A stretch of DNA of 64,000 nt from Cyrtodaria siliqua. Lineage: Eukaryota; Mollusca; Bivalvia; Adapedonta; Hiatellidae. Position numbers and translations under genes: made by a program. The stretch lies in assembly GCA_037043455.1 (NCBI GenBank), contig JAWPHD010011192.1, positions 1-64,000 of the forward strand, in the 5' to 3' direction. The notes beneath the pieces were generated by a model, which searched no databases, was not told the origin of the DNA, and saw only the letters and a program-made list of their open reading frames with translations. Shown here piece by piece: positions 38,195 to 49,215 of this stretch. Positions within the stretch are counted from its first letter, which is position 1. The number at the start of each line of letters is the position of its first letter.

Positions 38195-40160
38195 AAGAAG
38201 CCCAAGAGGGCCTGAGGACGCTCTACTTGCTCAAGATAAAGTTTATGTATAAGGGGCCATAAGTCTTTCAAAATCATTCATTGGTGATAAATGCAACTAG
38301 GCTTGGTACTGATCATCCCTGCAAAGTTTCATTGAAATCCAGCCAGAGGTTCAGCAGAACAAGTCTAGACAAAGTTAGTGTATTAAAACCTTTAACGGCT
38401 CATAACTCTGTCAAAATTCATTGAACCAGAACATGACAATGAAAGGTGCAACTAGGCTTAGAACTGATCATCCTCGCCAAAACTCGGTGAAATCTGGCAA
38501 AGAGTTCAGAAGAGACTAATCTGGACAAAGTTTGTGTCACAACCCTGCCAAAAAGCATTCAACCGAAATATGGCGATGATATACACAACTAGGCTTGATA
38601 CTGATCATCCTTGTCAAGTTTCGTCTATATCCAGCCTGGGATTCAGGAGAACTAGCCCGGAAAAAAAGTGTGGTACCAAAATCTTTTAAAGGGCCATAAC
38701 TCTGCCAAATATCTGTAAACCGGAACGTGACGACGACATGCACAACTAGGCTTGGTGTTGATCATCCCTGCAAAGTTTCACTGAAATCTGGAGAAGGGTT
38801 CAGCAGAAGTAGATCAGACAATGTTTGTGTATTAAAACCTTTAAAGGGCCATCATTCTGCCAAAAAATCATTCAACCGGAAAACGGCAATGATTTGCACA
38901 ACTAGACATGGAATTGATCATCCCTAAAAAGCTTCGTTTAAATCCGGCCAGGGGTTCAGGAGAACTAGTCAGAACAAAGTCTGTGTATTAAAACCTTTAA
39001 AGAGCTATAACTCCGCCAAAATCATTCAACTGGAACACGGTGACTATGTACAACTAGGCTTGGTACTGATCATCCCTGCAAAGTTTCAATGAAATCCGGC
39101 CAAATGAATGCCCTTTCGTCTTAATGAGGCCAAGATATAGCATATTTCAGAAAATCAAGGGCCATGACTCCGATATAAATGGTCCAATATGGATGGTTTT
39201 TGAACTTCTCCAAGCTTTCATTGATATTAACAATCTGGTAAAGTTGCTTAAATATCGGATGAAAGATGAAGGCCCTATCATCTTAACGAGGCAAAATATA
39301 GCATTTTTAACTAAATCAAGGGCCATAACTCCGCTGTTACTGGTCCGATCTGGCTGGTCTTCGAACTTGTCCGAGCTTTCATTTATATAAACAATCTGGT
39401 ACAGTTTGGTAAAGATCGAACGAAAGATAAAGGCCTTATCGTCTTAACGAGGCAAAATATAGCATTTTTAACTAAATCAAGGGCAACAACTCCGTTGTTA
39501 TTGGTCCGATCTGGCTGGTTTTCGAACTTTTCCGAGCTTTCATCAATATTAACAATCTTTGCACAAATAATAAATGAAGGTAGTGTTCACAAGGCTTAAT
39601 ATGGCATTTTTCAGCAAAACAAGGGCCATAACTCCGGTGAAATTATTGTTATCTTGCCAGTTTTCAAACTTGTCCAAGCTATTATTAGTATTAACCATCT
39701 ATGTTACTTTGGTAATGATCAAATAATAAATGAAGGTGCTAGAGCGTTCACAAGGCAGAAAATAGCAATTTTCAGAAAAAACAAGGGCCATAACTCCGAT
39801 GTTACTTATCCGATTTGACTGGTTTTCGAACTTTTCTGAACTTTTATTGATATTAACAATCGGTGCAAGTTTGGTAAAGATGAAATAATAAATGAAGGTG
39901 CTAGAGTGTTCACAAGGCTTAATATGGCATTTTTCAGCAAATCAAGGGCCATAACTCCGGTGAAATTTATCAGATCCGGCTGGTTTTCAAACTTGCCCGA
40001 GCTTTTATTGATATAAAGATACTGGCAAAGTTCATGAAGTTTCGTAAAGATTTGATTAATAATGAAGGCCCTAGAATGTTCACAAGGCAAAAGTTAACAG
40101 ACGGACGACGGATGGACGGACAACTCGCCATCCCATAAGCTCTGCTGCAGTAGAGCTAAA
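38195..40160 (+). mobile_element. Composite tandem-core element, candidate Helentron-associated (HINE-like)
   Basis: The left end carries the hairpin GCCCAAGAGGGC (38,202 region). Then come six units of ~155 bp (markers CAACTAGG at 38,294, 38,449, 38,586, 38,743, 38,899 and 39,051). Next are six units of a second ~161-bp repeat (CAAGGGCCATAACTCC markers at 39,156, 39,317, 39,478, 39,620, 39,782 and 39,943). The right end has ACGGACGACGGATGGACGG and a 20-bp near-palindrome at 40,138-40,157. Both unit types contain GGGCCATAACTC, so they may share an ancestor. Tandem cores with a subterminal 3' hairpin are known for Helentron-derived non-autonomous elements in bivalves. That class is my inference; no Rep/helicase is encoded. 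Confidence 0.75.
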
Positions 40161-41704
40161 AATGGTTAATAAATCAAAAATATCGAAAATTAGGAATTTT
40201 CTTAGCATGACTGTATATTTTGTTGCATAATGGCACTTAATTATGTTTTTCTTTGGATAAAACAGCATTATACTAACGTTATGATCAATATCAATAAAAA
40301 AAGGAATAACTCCGAATAATCTACACACGCATACATTTCATGTTTATTATTACACTTATCATTTAATGGCATACAATAATACAAGTGCTATGATGCGTCT
40401 AACAAGGACAGTTTAAAGATGAATGGCCACACCCTTTTTTAGTATTATCAATTAACAAATTTATTGATATTCTCGGATAGAAACATATACTGAAAACTGC
40501 TACTAAGTTGTATGTAAAAATAAGAATTACTTGCATGACGTAGATACTACTTTTACCACTGCGTGACTGCACGAGGAAATGAGGTAAATCTGAATTGTAA
40601 AGCTGAAAAACTATTGCCAGATAATTGATAAACATTACATGGTCCGAGTATTAACTGTAATACCCCATCCAACACCTTCTCCAAGAAGCGAAATCGGGGT
40701 TGGCTGGGGTATGAAATAAAACCTCAATTTCTGCTTAAAACGTTTGCATATTGTAAAATTAAAAGATTAAATAGGTAATTTTAAACAGGTTTTCATATTT
40801 TTTAGTAAAAAAATGTTTTTAAACGTGTTTTATTGTAGAAATATCCGTTATAAAATCCTGCTAATATAAGCTTTCCCATCGCTTAATGGAATTAAGGCGG
40901 GAACACGTAATGATACATTTACCTGTGGATTAATTTATCTGTTCAACGTTTTCTACGTCATCAAATAAAGTCTTATTCTCGCTTTCACAGATATTGCAAT
41001 GTGTGAATTAAAAATATATATTGTTTTGTATTAAAGTTCGTTTTAAATAAACATAAACATGTTTATGAAACAAAACATGGCCGGAGAACTTTAAAGTGAC
41101 ACATGAGAAACTTGACGTCGTTATCAAGCATTAAAATTAGCCTCTCGATTTATTAATCCAGTATCATTTTGACTATGAATCAGCTTGCATATATTTAAAT
41201 ACAATTAAAGTTTTCAGTTTTTCTTCGTTATTCTATCAAACTTTTAAATATATTATTGGTGCAATATTATACAAAGTTAGTAATATGTAAAAAATATGTT
41301 TCTTTGAACTGTTCTAACAATTAATATTAATGATTGAGCAAATGCAAAATAAAAAAAAATATCAAGATTACCATGTGTCCCTTTAAAAGCTGTTATATAA
41401 AAGAAGCGAACATTTAAAATTGCATTCAAATTAGCAATATGATAGCACTTAAGCATAACTATGAAGGTTTATAAACAAGTGAACCACATGGGACTTAAGC
41501 TCTAATCTGATCGCATAGATATTCTCATCATTTCTGTGGGGGAAAAGTCGAACTATATTTAATGGTTATTGATAGGAAGCGTGTTTAGAGTTGTCACTAT
41601 GTATCTCGTTATCACATAGCTTCCTTTCACACAATTCTGTATTTCGATACTCCACTAGTGGTACACACAGAAAAAATATCTATGAAATCTATATGTCTTA
41701 CCTA
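40161..41704. other. No recognised feature
   Basis: About 1.5 kb of AT-rich DNA with no convincing gene. Short minus frames at 40,080-40,635 lack domains. Confidence 0.4.
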
Positions 41705-42057
41705 TGTAATCCATATGTATTCCACATATGTATTTCATATGAAAGTAACACATATGTAATACATATGAAAATATTTTTTACTAAATAATATTAAAACTTA
41801 AATAGGTTGTTAAACCATTTTCTACAATATTCTGCAATTGTTTTATAAATACTTTATGTATTTTATGCATAATAGTTTCATATGAAATACATATGTATAC
41901 TTTTCATATGTGGCACAGGTGTATTAGTTTAACATGACAAACATATGTGATACATATGTGACACATATGTATCATTTACATATTCGGCACATATGTTAAT
42001 AACATGATTTATATATGAAAGGAACATGCAAGTAATAAGGAAGTAACACATATGTGG
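41705..42057. repeat. Cluster of CATATG palindromes
   Basis: Thirteen CATATG sites, most within ACATATG or CATATGT, at 41,712, 41,725, 41,736, 41,751, 41,762, 41,879, 41,890, 41,905, 41,942, 41,953, 41,964, 41,990 and 42,049. The most common spacing is 11 bp. They interrupt a short AT-rich centre (41,770-41,875). Whether it is a MITE-like element or a protein-binding array is unknown. Confidence 0.85.
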
Positions 42058-42259
42058 CTCATGTCATAACATTGTTCCTGTTACCTTACCAGCAATAACC
42101 GACGTGTTGGTACGTTGTCTGTTTAATGTTCATTTTGTTTTCAAAAATAAATGAGCTATTATTAAAGATTGTCTGCAGATACAATTTATGATTTTATTTT
42201 GAGGCTTATCACACATGTAAATTGTGTATGTTGTCTCTATTTCCATATTTCCATATTTG

Positions 42260-42655
42260 TGTTTAACTGTATCGCCTATTAGTGTACATATTTCATTAGA
42301 TGATACAGCCGGACGTTGATTCCTTATTTACACTACCAAACTTAATTGGAAGGAATACCACTAGGGTAAGATAAAGGCTTGGTGCACCCTTGAACCTAGT
42401 TAAATCCCATAGCCACATTTTTGACACTAGCCTTTCCAAGACGGTACCCCTGTTGTCAACCATTTTATGTGTGTGGTGTTGTGTACTTTGATTTGTTTGA
42501 TCCATGTAAATAAATACTGGAAGTGGATCCCTTGGAAGCAACAAACACAAACAAGAGATAAAAGTAGTAGACTCGGTTTTATTGATTCTGTTCATGAGGG
42601 GTAATTTGAAAGCGTGTTTTTGGGTTCTGTGAATGCTACATTTCCTGTTAGAGAA
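42260..42655 (+). repeat. Dispersed family R3, copy 3, split by an R2 insertion
   Basis: R3 markers (TTATTTACACTACC, GTGCACCCTTGAACCTAG, CCTTTCCAAGACGGTACC, TTGTCAACC, TTTGTTTGATCCATGTAAA) stop near 42,510 and resume at 42,613 with GCGTGTTTTTGGGTTCTGTG. The R2 copy at 42,525-42,612 sits between. The 144-codon minus frame at 42,296-42,730 runs through this composite and is not a gene. Confidence 0.85.
42525..42612 (+). repeat. Dispersed family R2, copy 2 (inserted in R3)
   Basis: CTTGGAAGCAACAAACACAA, ACTCGGTTTTATTGATTCTG and TTCATGAGGGGTAAT match R2. Its position inside R3 shows that this R2 insertion is younger than this R3 copy. Confidence 0.85.
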
Positions 42656-42659
42656 TTGT

Positions 42660-43042
42660 ATCTCCATGAACATATGCAAAGAGTATGAAATGAGAAATGT
42701 GAAAATCGCCGAACACGTTAAATTTAACATGGTTTATTAAAATACTCAATGTTGGTTGGGGAAGTCTGAAAAAAAACTATATAAACCTCTGACGTCATGT
42801 ACGCCAACCGTTAAGACGTCATTTAAACGCCTGAAAACACGTCAGATGCAAACGAAATGCGTTATTTTAAACGACGCTACGTTACAACAACACATTTAAA
42901 TAGGATGAAGCTGTATATTCTTCTCATTTGATGTTGAGAGATCGGCATAAAATGTAAGTTGTGAGAATGTGTTTGTATTTTGTGCAATCCCTCGACACAA
43001 AATGTGTTTCATGATACATAAAACTCCATGTTAGATATGAAT
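42660..43042. other. No recognised feature
   Basis: AT-rich DNA with three GACGTCA-like strings around 42,790-42,830. No gene seen. Confidence 0.4.
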
Positions 43043-43176
43043 TAAAATATTTCCAGCAGGTTTATATTTTGGGAGATCAAAACCTTGTGTTTGGGACTTA
43101 AAACACATCGATGAACTTCAAGTCCCGCCCACCCAATATTGATTTGGGACAATATAAACCCGCTGGAAATATTTTA
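43043..43176. mobile_element. MITE-like element M1, copy 1 (134 bp)
   Basis: Terminal inverted repeats of ~25 bp: left TAAAATATTTCCAGCAGG, right the inverse of TAAAATATTTCCAGCGGG. A diverged relative with the same termini is at 43,727-43,878. Flanking duplication is not clear, perhaps TA. Confidence 0.8.
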
Positions 43177-43192
43177 TTTCTTCAATGCAAAC

Positions 43193-43365
43193 ATATTGCA
43201 GTCTCGGTTTAATTGCGACTGTTCATGAACGGTAGTGAAAGGTGCTTGCTACCGTTCACGCCCTCTAGCCTCGGGTTGAGCAGAACTCAATATTTAAAAT
43301 GTCAATACTACGAAGATCTGAGCCATCCCGAAGATGGTATGTAAATGACGGTGACCATGGAACCT
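43193..43365 (+). repeat. Dispersed family R1, copy 2
   Basis: TTGCAGTCTCGGTTTAATTG, CATGAACGGTAGTGAAAGG, CTACCGTTCACGCCC, GGGTTGAGCAGAACTCAAT and CCATCCCGAAGATGGTATG match the other R1 copies. It lies 16 bp right of M1 copy 1. Confidence 0.9.
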
Positions 43366-43487
43366 TAAATGTCCTCTTAGTATTACATTCTAGAATATGG
43401 TACATGTATATTCACAAACTAAAAGAAAACATGGCGGGTTGAGCTCACAACCCTAAGAAGTCTCAGTGCTAAAAAAAGTGCTAAGTC

Positions 43488-43542
43488 ATAAAACCGAGTC
43501 TGATACTTTTCTCTCTTATTTGTGTGTATTGTTTCCAAGGGA
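43488..43542 (-). repeat. Dispersed family R2, fragment
   Basis: AAACCGAGTCTGATACTTTT, CTCTCTTATTTGTG and TGTTTCCAAGGGA match part of R2 only. Confidence 0.75.
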
Positions 43543-43726
43543 TTTATTTATTTTTAAATAAACATTTTTTATTTTTTATTTAATGATACACATTATATCT
43601 GGTTAATTTGAATCTGCAATACTGCCATGTATTTATCGGACTACAGCTCTAAGGGCATAATCATTCTCCCGTGGTTATGGTTAGTATCACTATATGACAT
43701 AGCTTAGCCATATATTTAAGAATATT

Positions 43727-43878
43727 TAACATATTTCCAGCGGGTTAATATTGTCCCGGATCAATTCCTGGTGGGCGAGACTTGAAGATCATCGAAACCA
43801 AGTGGCCTGTAGGCCCGCGGTTTCGATGTAATGCAAGTCCCATACAATGCAATATAAACCCCCGATGGAAATATTTTA
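43727..43878. mobile_element. MITE-like element M1, copy 2 (152 bp)
   Basis: Same inverted termini as copy 1 (ATATTTCCAGCGGGTTAATA; inverse CCCCGATGGAAATATTTTA). The interior holds a further inverted repeat, ATCGAAACC/GGTTTCGAT, around 43,793-43,828. Confidence 0.8.
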
Positions 43879-44535
43879 CTTGGATTTTTCATGTATTTTA
43901 TACACGCAGAACATAATACTAACAAATTCTCACAACGTACATTGTATGCCCATCTATCAACACCAAACGAAGGAAATTGCAGATGCGTCCTGTTTTAACT
44001 CTTTAAAAGTGTTGATTGATTGTGACTTTTCTTTAAAATAACGTAATCAATGTTTTGCATGTTTTCTGACGTTTAAAATCGTTCAAAATAAAGAACTAAC
44101 GATTGAAGTAGCTGACGTCAGCGGTCTTGATAGGAATTTTAAAACCTCCTAAAAAATTAGCTTTGAGTATTTTAATTAACTGTCTAGATTAACTTATAAT
44201 TACAGTATTCACCTGATTCATACAATAAGTGTGTATCGGTTTTTATTTTATTTCAAGATGTTTGTTTCTTTTTACTGTCACTTTAATTGCAACAAATGCA
44301 TGACATCAATGTTTGATTTACGTAGCAGTACACGACAACTATCAATGCAACCATAAACAAGATCTCAGTTCTGAAGTTGTTACTTGTTTACGGTTAGTAT
44401 CAATGCAATTAACACACGGATTTAGTTAAGATTAAAAACAAACATCAAACGCAACCGTTGAAGTGTGAGAAGAACTTTGTTTGTTTTGTTCGTATGGTGT
44501 TTTACGTCATGTTCAACACATGTAAGGTTATATAT
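43879..44535. other. No recognised feature
   Basis: No gene or repeat recognised. The 64-codon frame at 43,847-44,041 starts inside the MITE and is not supported. Confidence 0.4.
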
Positions 44536-44539
44536 GACG

Positions 44540-44695
44540 GTCGATTTTTTTTGTGGTGGAGGCAGACCACCCACTATTCCTGGATAGAACCAATACTGTA
44601 CACCTCCCGCCATCCGTAAGAATCGACATTTTCTCATTTACAAGTCGAGCTCCCAGTGGGATTCGAACCCGCAGCGGTGAGAGGCGAGGGTTGTG
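44540..44695 (-). mobile_element. SINE-like fragment with B box
   Basis: On the minus strand CTGCGGGTTCGAATCCCACT (about 44,650-44,669) is a strong tRNA T-arm/B box. It is followed by ~120 bp ending in GGTGGTCTGCCTCCACCAC, which has a short hairpin. The A-box half is degraded or truncated. A different SINE type from S1. Confidence 0.65.
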
Positions 44696-44879
44696 ACAAT
44701 AACTATGTTTAGGTGTAATATCTACCCTATCCCGTATACATTGATATATTGGTATAGCAATTATATGACTGCAATTTGTATAATCAGACTCCAAAATATA
44801 AACAAAATAACTTTGTTTTCTTTTAGTGTGAGGCATATTTATCAGACCATACAACGTGCAAGAGAGGTGTTACACATAT

Positions 44880-45450
44880 AACTTTTCATAAACAGACTCG
44901 ATAAAATCGAGTCTGCTACTTTTCTCTCTTAGTTGTGTTCGTTGCTTCCAAATTCAATAAATCAAATTGTGAGCATTTATTTAACTAGAACGCCGCTGAA
45001 GCCGCAGTTAGGAGGAGTGAAAAGTGTTGCATAATATATTACCTCTCATGAACAGGATACTCGTGTTTGTGTGTCTTGCTTCCAAACATCCCTTGGCGGT
45101 ACACATTGACATTCTCACTAGCGCTTGTTTGGTGTTTTTTGCCGACTGTAAAATGTCGGCTAAAATGTCGCCCGACTACAGATCAGTAGACATTAATACG
45201 TGTTATTAATCTGAAAGGTTTGGATAATCAATGTGTATGACTTTGTAGAAGAATTATATTAGAATACCACTTAAGCCGGTGCCAGTGGGCGTGAGAGGAT
45301 CCGCCACTTAAACTCTCATGAGTCAGGTACTTTTCTCTATTGTTTGGGTGTGTGGGAGATTTTGCATCTTATATTACTTCTTATGAACAAATACAATAAA
45401 ATCGAGTCTTCTACTTTTCTCTGTTGTATGTGTTTGTTGCTTCCAATATT
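44880..45450 (-). repeat. Cluster of four R2 copies and fragments
   Basis: R2 segments at about 44,880-44,952, 44,990-45,092, 45,265-45,350 and 45,350-45,450, all in minus orientation. Recurrent strings are TACTTTTCTCTCTTAGTTG, TGTTTGTTGCTTCCAA, ATCTTATATTAC and AATAAAATCGAGTCT. Some copies have internal deletions. Repeated insertion or local duplication could explain the cluster. Confidence 0.8.
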
Positions 45451-45709
45451 TACTGACATTTACTGACACTTAAATGTCATCAAACATTATGCTTGTGTTT
45501 TATATTGAACGCGCTGTTATAATATCCACAATGTATGTAGTTGATAACAAAGTCACATTATTGGGGAAACGGTACAGGGCAATATAGTTTAATGCCTCTG
45601 TCAATATGTTAATGGCATCATTATCGCTTGGTAACGTGCATTAGTAGGCTGTTATACCAATAATGATAATGTTAATCACCATCTGGAAAATAAAAGTCCA
45701 TTTAATAGG

Positions 45710-45718
45710 GGGTGAATC
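45710..45718. other. Target-site duplication, left
   Basis: GGGTGAATC, repeated exactly at 47,845-47,853. Confidence 0.85.
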
Positions 45719-47844
45719 GGCATACACTGAAACATGGCTTGGCCTAATTAGCCTGTCCTGGCTTGGCCTGACATGGCATAAGATTAGTTAGTCCCTTGGG
45801 ACAAGTTTAGGTCAGGCCAAATGGTCATTGTTTCAACACTGGGGTTAATGTTTGCGTATCCAGGGTCAGTTATGTTGTTTCTAGATGATCAGTGGCTCAC
45901 ATTAAGGTAAGTACATGTCTCATGGGAAAATGCAGCTGTGACACTGAGTACGTTAGGAATTGTACACCTTGTGAGGGCCATTCGGAAATATTAAATTGAT
46001 AGCCATCATGTTGAAACACATTTTCCTCTTAAGATGATAAAACGCAACCATTTTATGATATAAATAAAACGTTTCTTTTTATTAATGTGAAATAGCAAAT
46101 ATCACATGTATTAATGAAAACGAATACAATTGTTAAAACCAGTACCTTAAAAACTTAATGCAACAAACACATATAGTATTTAAGACATATCCCTTTTTTG
46201 TTGTTTGCATAATAACACTAAATAACATAATCTCCATTAAAGCAATGTATACATATAATACAATTATAATACAATTGAATATAAAATAGTATGAAAGTGG
46301 ACCTTTAGAAACGGCCGAATATGATAAATATGAAATATTGCAGTCTCGGTTTGATTGAGACTTGTTCATGAACGGTAGTGAAATATGCTTTCTACCGTTC
46401 AGGCCCCCTAGCCCAGGGTTGAGCAGAACTCAATATTCATAAAATCAATATTACAGAATTTTAACCATCCCGAAGATGGTATACATATGGCGGTGGGCAT
46501 GCTATATTTACGGTATGTTCAGCGACCATCCAGCAACCCACCCATATATCCACCCTACCAAAATGGAACCACCAAATCACACATTCAACCATCCATCCAC
46601 ATATCAATCAACCCACTACCCGTTCATTTTCATTTAACCAACTCCAACATATACCAACTCACCCTTCCAAAACATTGTGTCAATCATTCCATAACTTATT
46701 TGTTTAATCATAAGCATCAAATTAATCCATGGTTATCGCAGCGCCCAACCCCACACCCTACAGAAGAGAGTGGAGGGATAGAGAGAAGAAATAGTGTTGT
46801 AGCATATGTATATATAAATATAAGGCTGGAAACAAATTTCGCACTCGTTTTTTTTCGGATTTTGTTTTACCTCTTTAATGGTCCGTGCGTAAATGTCACT
46901 CAGTGATTGGATCAGGTGTACATTTTTCTTCGTTTCTGCAACATTGGTTTACCAAAATATGCTCTACTGACTTGAAAATCCATCAACAATTACAAAAGAA
47001 AGAGGTCTGCACAGAAAAGACAATATTTACGAATCCGTCACGCGACAGTCACGCGACAGTTACGGATTGCATTGAATGTAATTTAAATTTCCCGCTGTTC
47101 TCGTAGTTTGTTTACATTTACAGGTCAATGTCACATTTTATATATTGTATCGAAATAAAAGAATATTCATACGAAATCTGTTAAACCAGTACCTTAAAAA
47201 CTTAATGCAACAAGCACACATAGTACAACACGTAACATATTTATTTAACATTCAGCTTTTATGAAAAATTATAGTTTATGTACAAAACATTTTTCGTAAA
47301 AGTATAGCTGTATATATATCATGCGTATCATTGCACTCCGTAACTGTCTACACCACTATGTCTTCTGTTCTCTATTGCTATTCTCTCTCTTTCTCCTGTA
47401 GGCGTTTGGTGGGGGTGGGGTGTGGTGTGGGGGAGGGGAGTGTTGGGCCTGTGTTTGTTATACACTAAATGATCCTGTCATTTATTTATCAATCACGCAA
47501 TCGTTTAATCAGTTTCAAACATTAATTCACTTTATTTTTCATATCAATATGAATATATCCTAACTATTATAGTTTTCCTATTTGCACACTATTATGTTTT
47601 TTCCTTCTACACATTTCTCATGGTACCATTCACATTGATATCTCAATCAAATCTACTTCAATGCAACCAATTGTAGTTATTTAAGAAATAAATATTTTAT
47701 GAATGCCCCTCATTGCGAAGAACTCTGACTAAAGATATGACCTGGAACAATAACAATTAAGGTAAACAATGTTAAGACCAGGCCAGGCCATGCTAAGCCA
47801 ATGAGACCAGGCTAGTTATGCCAAGCCATGTTTCAGTGTATGCC
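45719..47844. mobile_element. 2.1-kb non-autonomous TIR DNA transposon
   Basis: Begins GGCATACACTGAAACATGGC and ends with its exact inverse. Homology of the arms continues with interruptions (TTGGC, TAGCCTG, TGGCTTGGCCTG) for 60 bp or more. Both sides carry the 9-bp direct repeat GGGTGAATC. A 9-bp duplication is typical of Mutator-like elements, but the TIR sequence was not assigned to a superfamily. No transposase is recognised inside. The interior holds an R1 copy (46,337), a ~48-bp direct repeat (46,131 and 47,179) and a 139-codon frame at 46,487-46,906 without recognisable domain. Confidence 0.88.
46337..46505 (+). repeat. Dispersed family R1, copy 3 (inside the TIR element)
   Basis: TTGCAGTCTCGGTTTGATTG, GAACGGTAGTGAAATATGC, TCTACCGTTCAGGCCCCC, GGGTTGAGCAGAACTCAAT, CCCGAAGATGGTATACATA and GGCGGTGGGCATG match the family closely. 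Confidence 0.9.
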
Positions 47845-47853
47845 GGGTGAATC
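47845..47853. other. Target-site duplication, right
   Basis: GGGTGAATC, the exact partner of 45,710-45,718. Confidence 0.85.
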
Positions 47854-48231
47854 TGTGCCGCTCACCCTGTGGTGTGATTAATTCATTTATCAAGTGTCTA
47901 GACTTTATGCTGTAATATCGCATTTGGTGGATGTGGAACGTGTGTTTTACATAATTCGCATTGTTTCTCTCAAATGTCTAGGTCGAGAATCCACAATAAA
48001 CTGCAGAGAGGATTGGAGAATTGGACACAAGCTAATGTGAAATATACGTTAATTGTGTGATTGACAATTTCAGTTTCATTAAAACAGGTTTATTATGATG
48101 GAAATAGAGCATGAGTGCCTGATTAATATTGAATTTATTAAACGGGTTGGAAAAAAATAAAATTATGATGTGAGGTTTTGTCGAACATCATATCAATTTT
48201 ATCCAATGAGTGTAATAAAATCGATATTAAT

Positions 48232-48445
48232 CAGGTGGAGCGCTGTGGTCTAGTGGTAGAGCGTTGGACCCATGATCGAAAAGTCGTGGATTCGATCCCC
48301 GCCATTGCCATATTCGTTGTGTCCCTGAGACACTTTATCTCATTTGATTTGTACTGGTTATACCCCGGAAGACATCGAGAGTGGTTCAAATAAGTTCATA
48401 GAGCTTTCGTTAAAATCGATGTAAAATAAATAAGTTTAAATTAAA
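48232..48445 (+). mobile_element. tRNA-derived SINE (family S1), copy 2
   Basis: A box TGGTCTAGTGG at 48,246-48,256 and B box GATTCGATCC at 48,289-48,298. The body contains TGTGTCCCTGAGACACTTTA, and the tail has AAATCGATGTAAAATAAAT as in the 23,682 copy. The tRNA-like head cannot be a working tRNA because the acceptor stem does not pair. Target duplication is not evident. Confidence 0.88.
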
Positions 48446-49084
48446 TTCAACATCAAATAGGCACGAATATGAGATTCTATTTATCACTAAACCCCAGCAA
48501 AGTCAAATAAGCCAACACAAATAAGTATAGCTGCCTATACATAACGTTGTCGAATTGAAATGGACGTATGCTATGTGTATAAATAGCATTAACTTGTTCC
48601 CACATTTTGCATCTTAAGTTGAACATAATCAAAATAGTTCCAAGTAAATTGTTTACTAAATACTGTTTTGTTTGACATTTTCGAAATCTTTCACCAATGG
48701 TTGGAAGTATTTTGTGCATTTGTCTACTCATCAATAACTCTTCGAGGGAATTCTCGTTGTCTAAAGGAGTTGCTCGATACACGAGAATACACGAGAATAC
48801 CACCATTGGCCTCTGCTTAAGAGAAACATTTTGGATAGTTTTCTCGGCTTACCCGTCTGATTGCGAATAAATGGGACTACATGCGCCATAATTACGCCCT
48901 AAGTTCTCTTTAAGTTGTTAATCCCCACTGCTTCTAGTAATCAATAGGGTTGAGTTCGAATATCAGTCTTGAAGTTTGATTTGGCGATGATTTCGTAGGT
49001 GTCATTTTTTTTAAAATCCTACGTGACTCCCTGGAAAACATCTGATAAATTAGATATTTTCAATTAGGAAAACTGAAAAAGGAT
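48446..49084. other. No recognised feature
   Basis: Contains a 109-codon minus frame (48,477-48,806) with no recognised domain. The repeated ACACGAGAATAC at 48,778-48,800 is the only local structure seen. Confidence 0.4.
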
Positions 49085-49215
49085 GCGTTGAAAGCAACGA
49101 ATACAAATACAAAAAGAATACAAATACAAAAATAAAAAAGCAAACGTATGTCTGTTCATAAGAGGTAATATAAGGTGAAACACCTCTCATGCCATCTAGC
49201 ACTGGGTTTAAAGTT
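49085..49215 (+). repeat. Dispersed family R2, diverged copy
   Basis: GTTGAAAGCAACGAATACAA, CTGTTCATAAGAGGTAATAT, GAAACACCTCTCATGCC and CTAGCACTGGGTTTAA follow R2 order. The middle is replaced by an AAATACAAA microsatellite stretch. Confidence 0.7.

Noticed and set aside
42296..42730. 144-codon minus-strand frame as a gene
   Set aside because: It runs across the R3 plus R2 nested repeats.
46487..46906. 139-codon plus-strand frame as a transposase remnant
   Set aside because: It starts in the R1 repeat and shows low-complexity Pro/His/Asn content with no catalytic motif.
47398..47450. G-rich stretch as a telomere-like or CpG-island signal
   Set aside because: It is an irregular GT/GGGG low-complexity patch without telomere repeats or CpG enrichment.
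48232..48310. tRNA gene on the plus strand
   Set aside because: Same SINE family; cloverleaf not closed.
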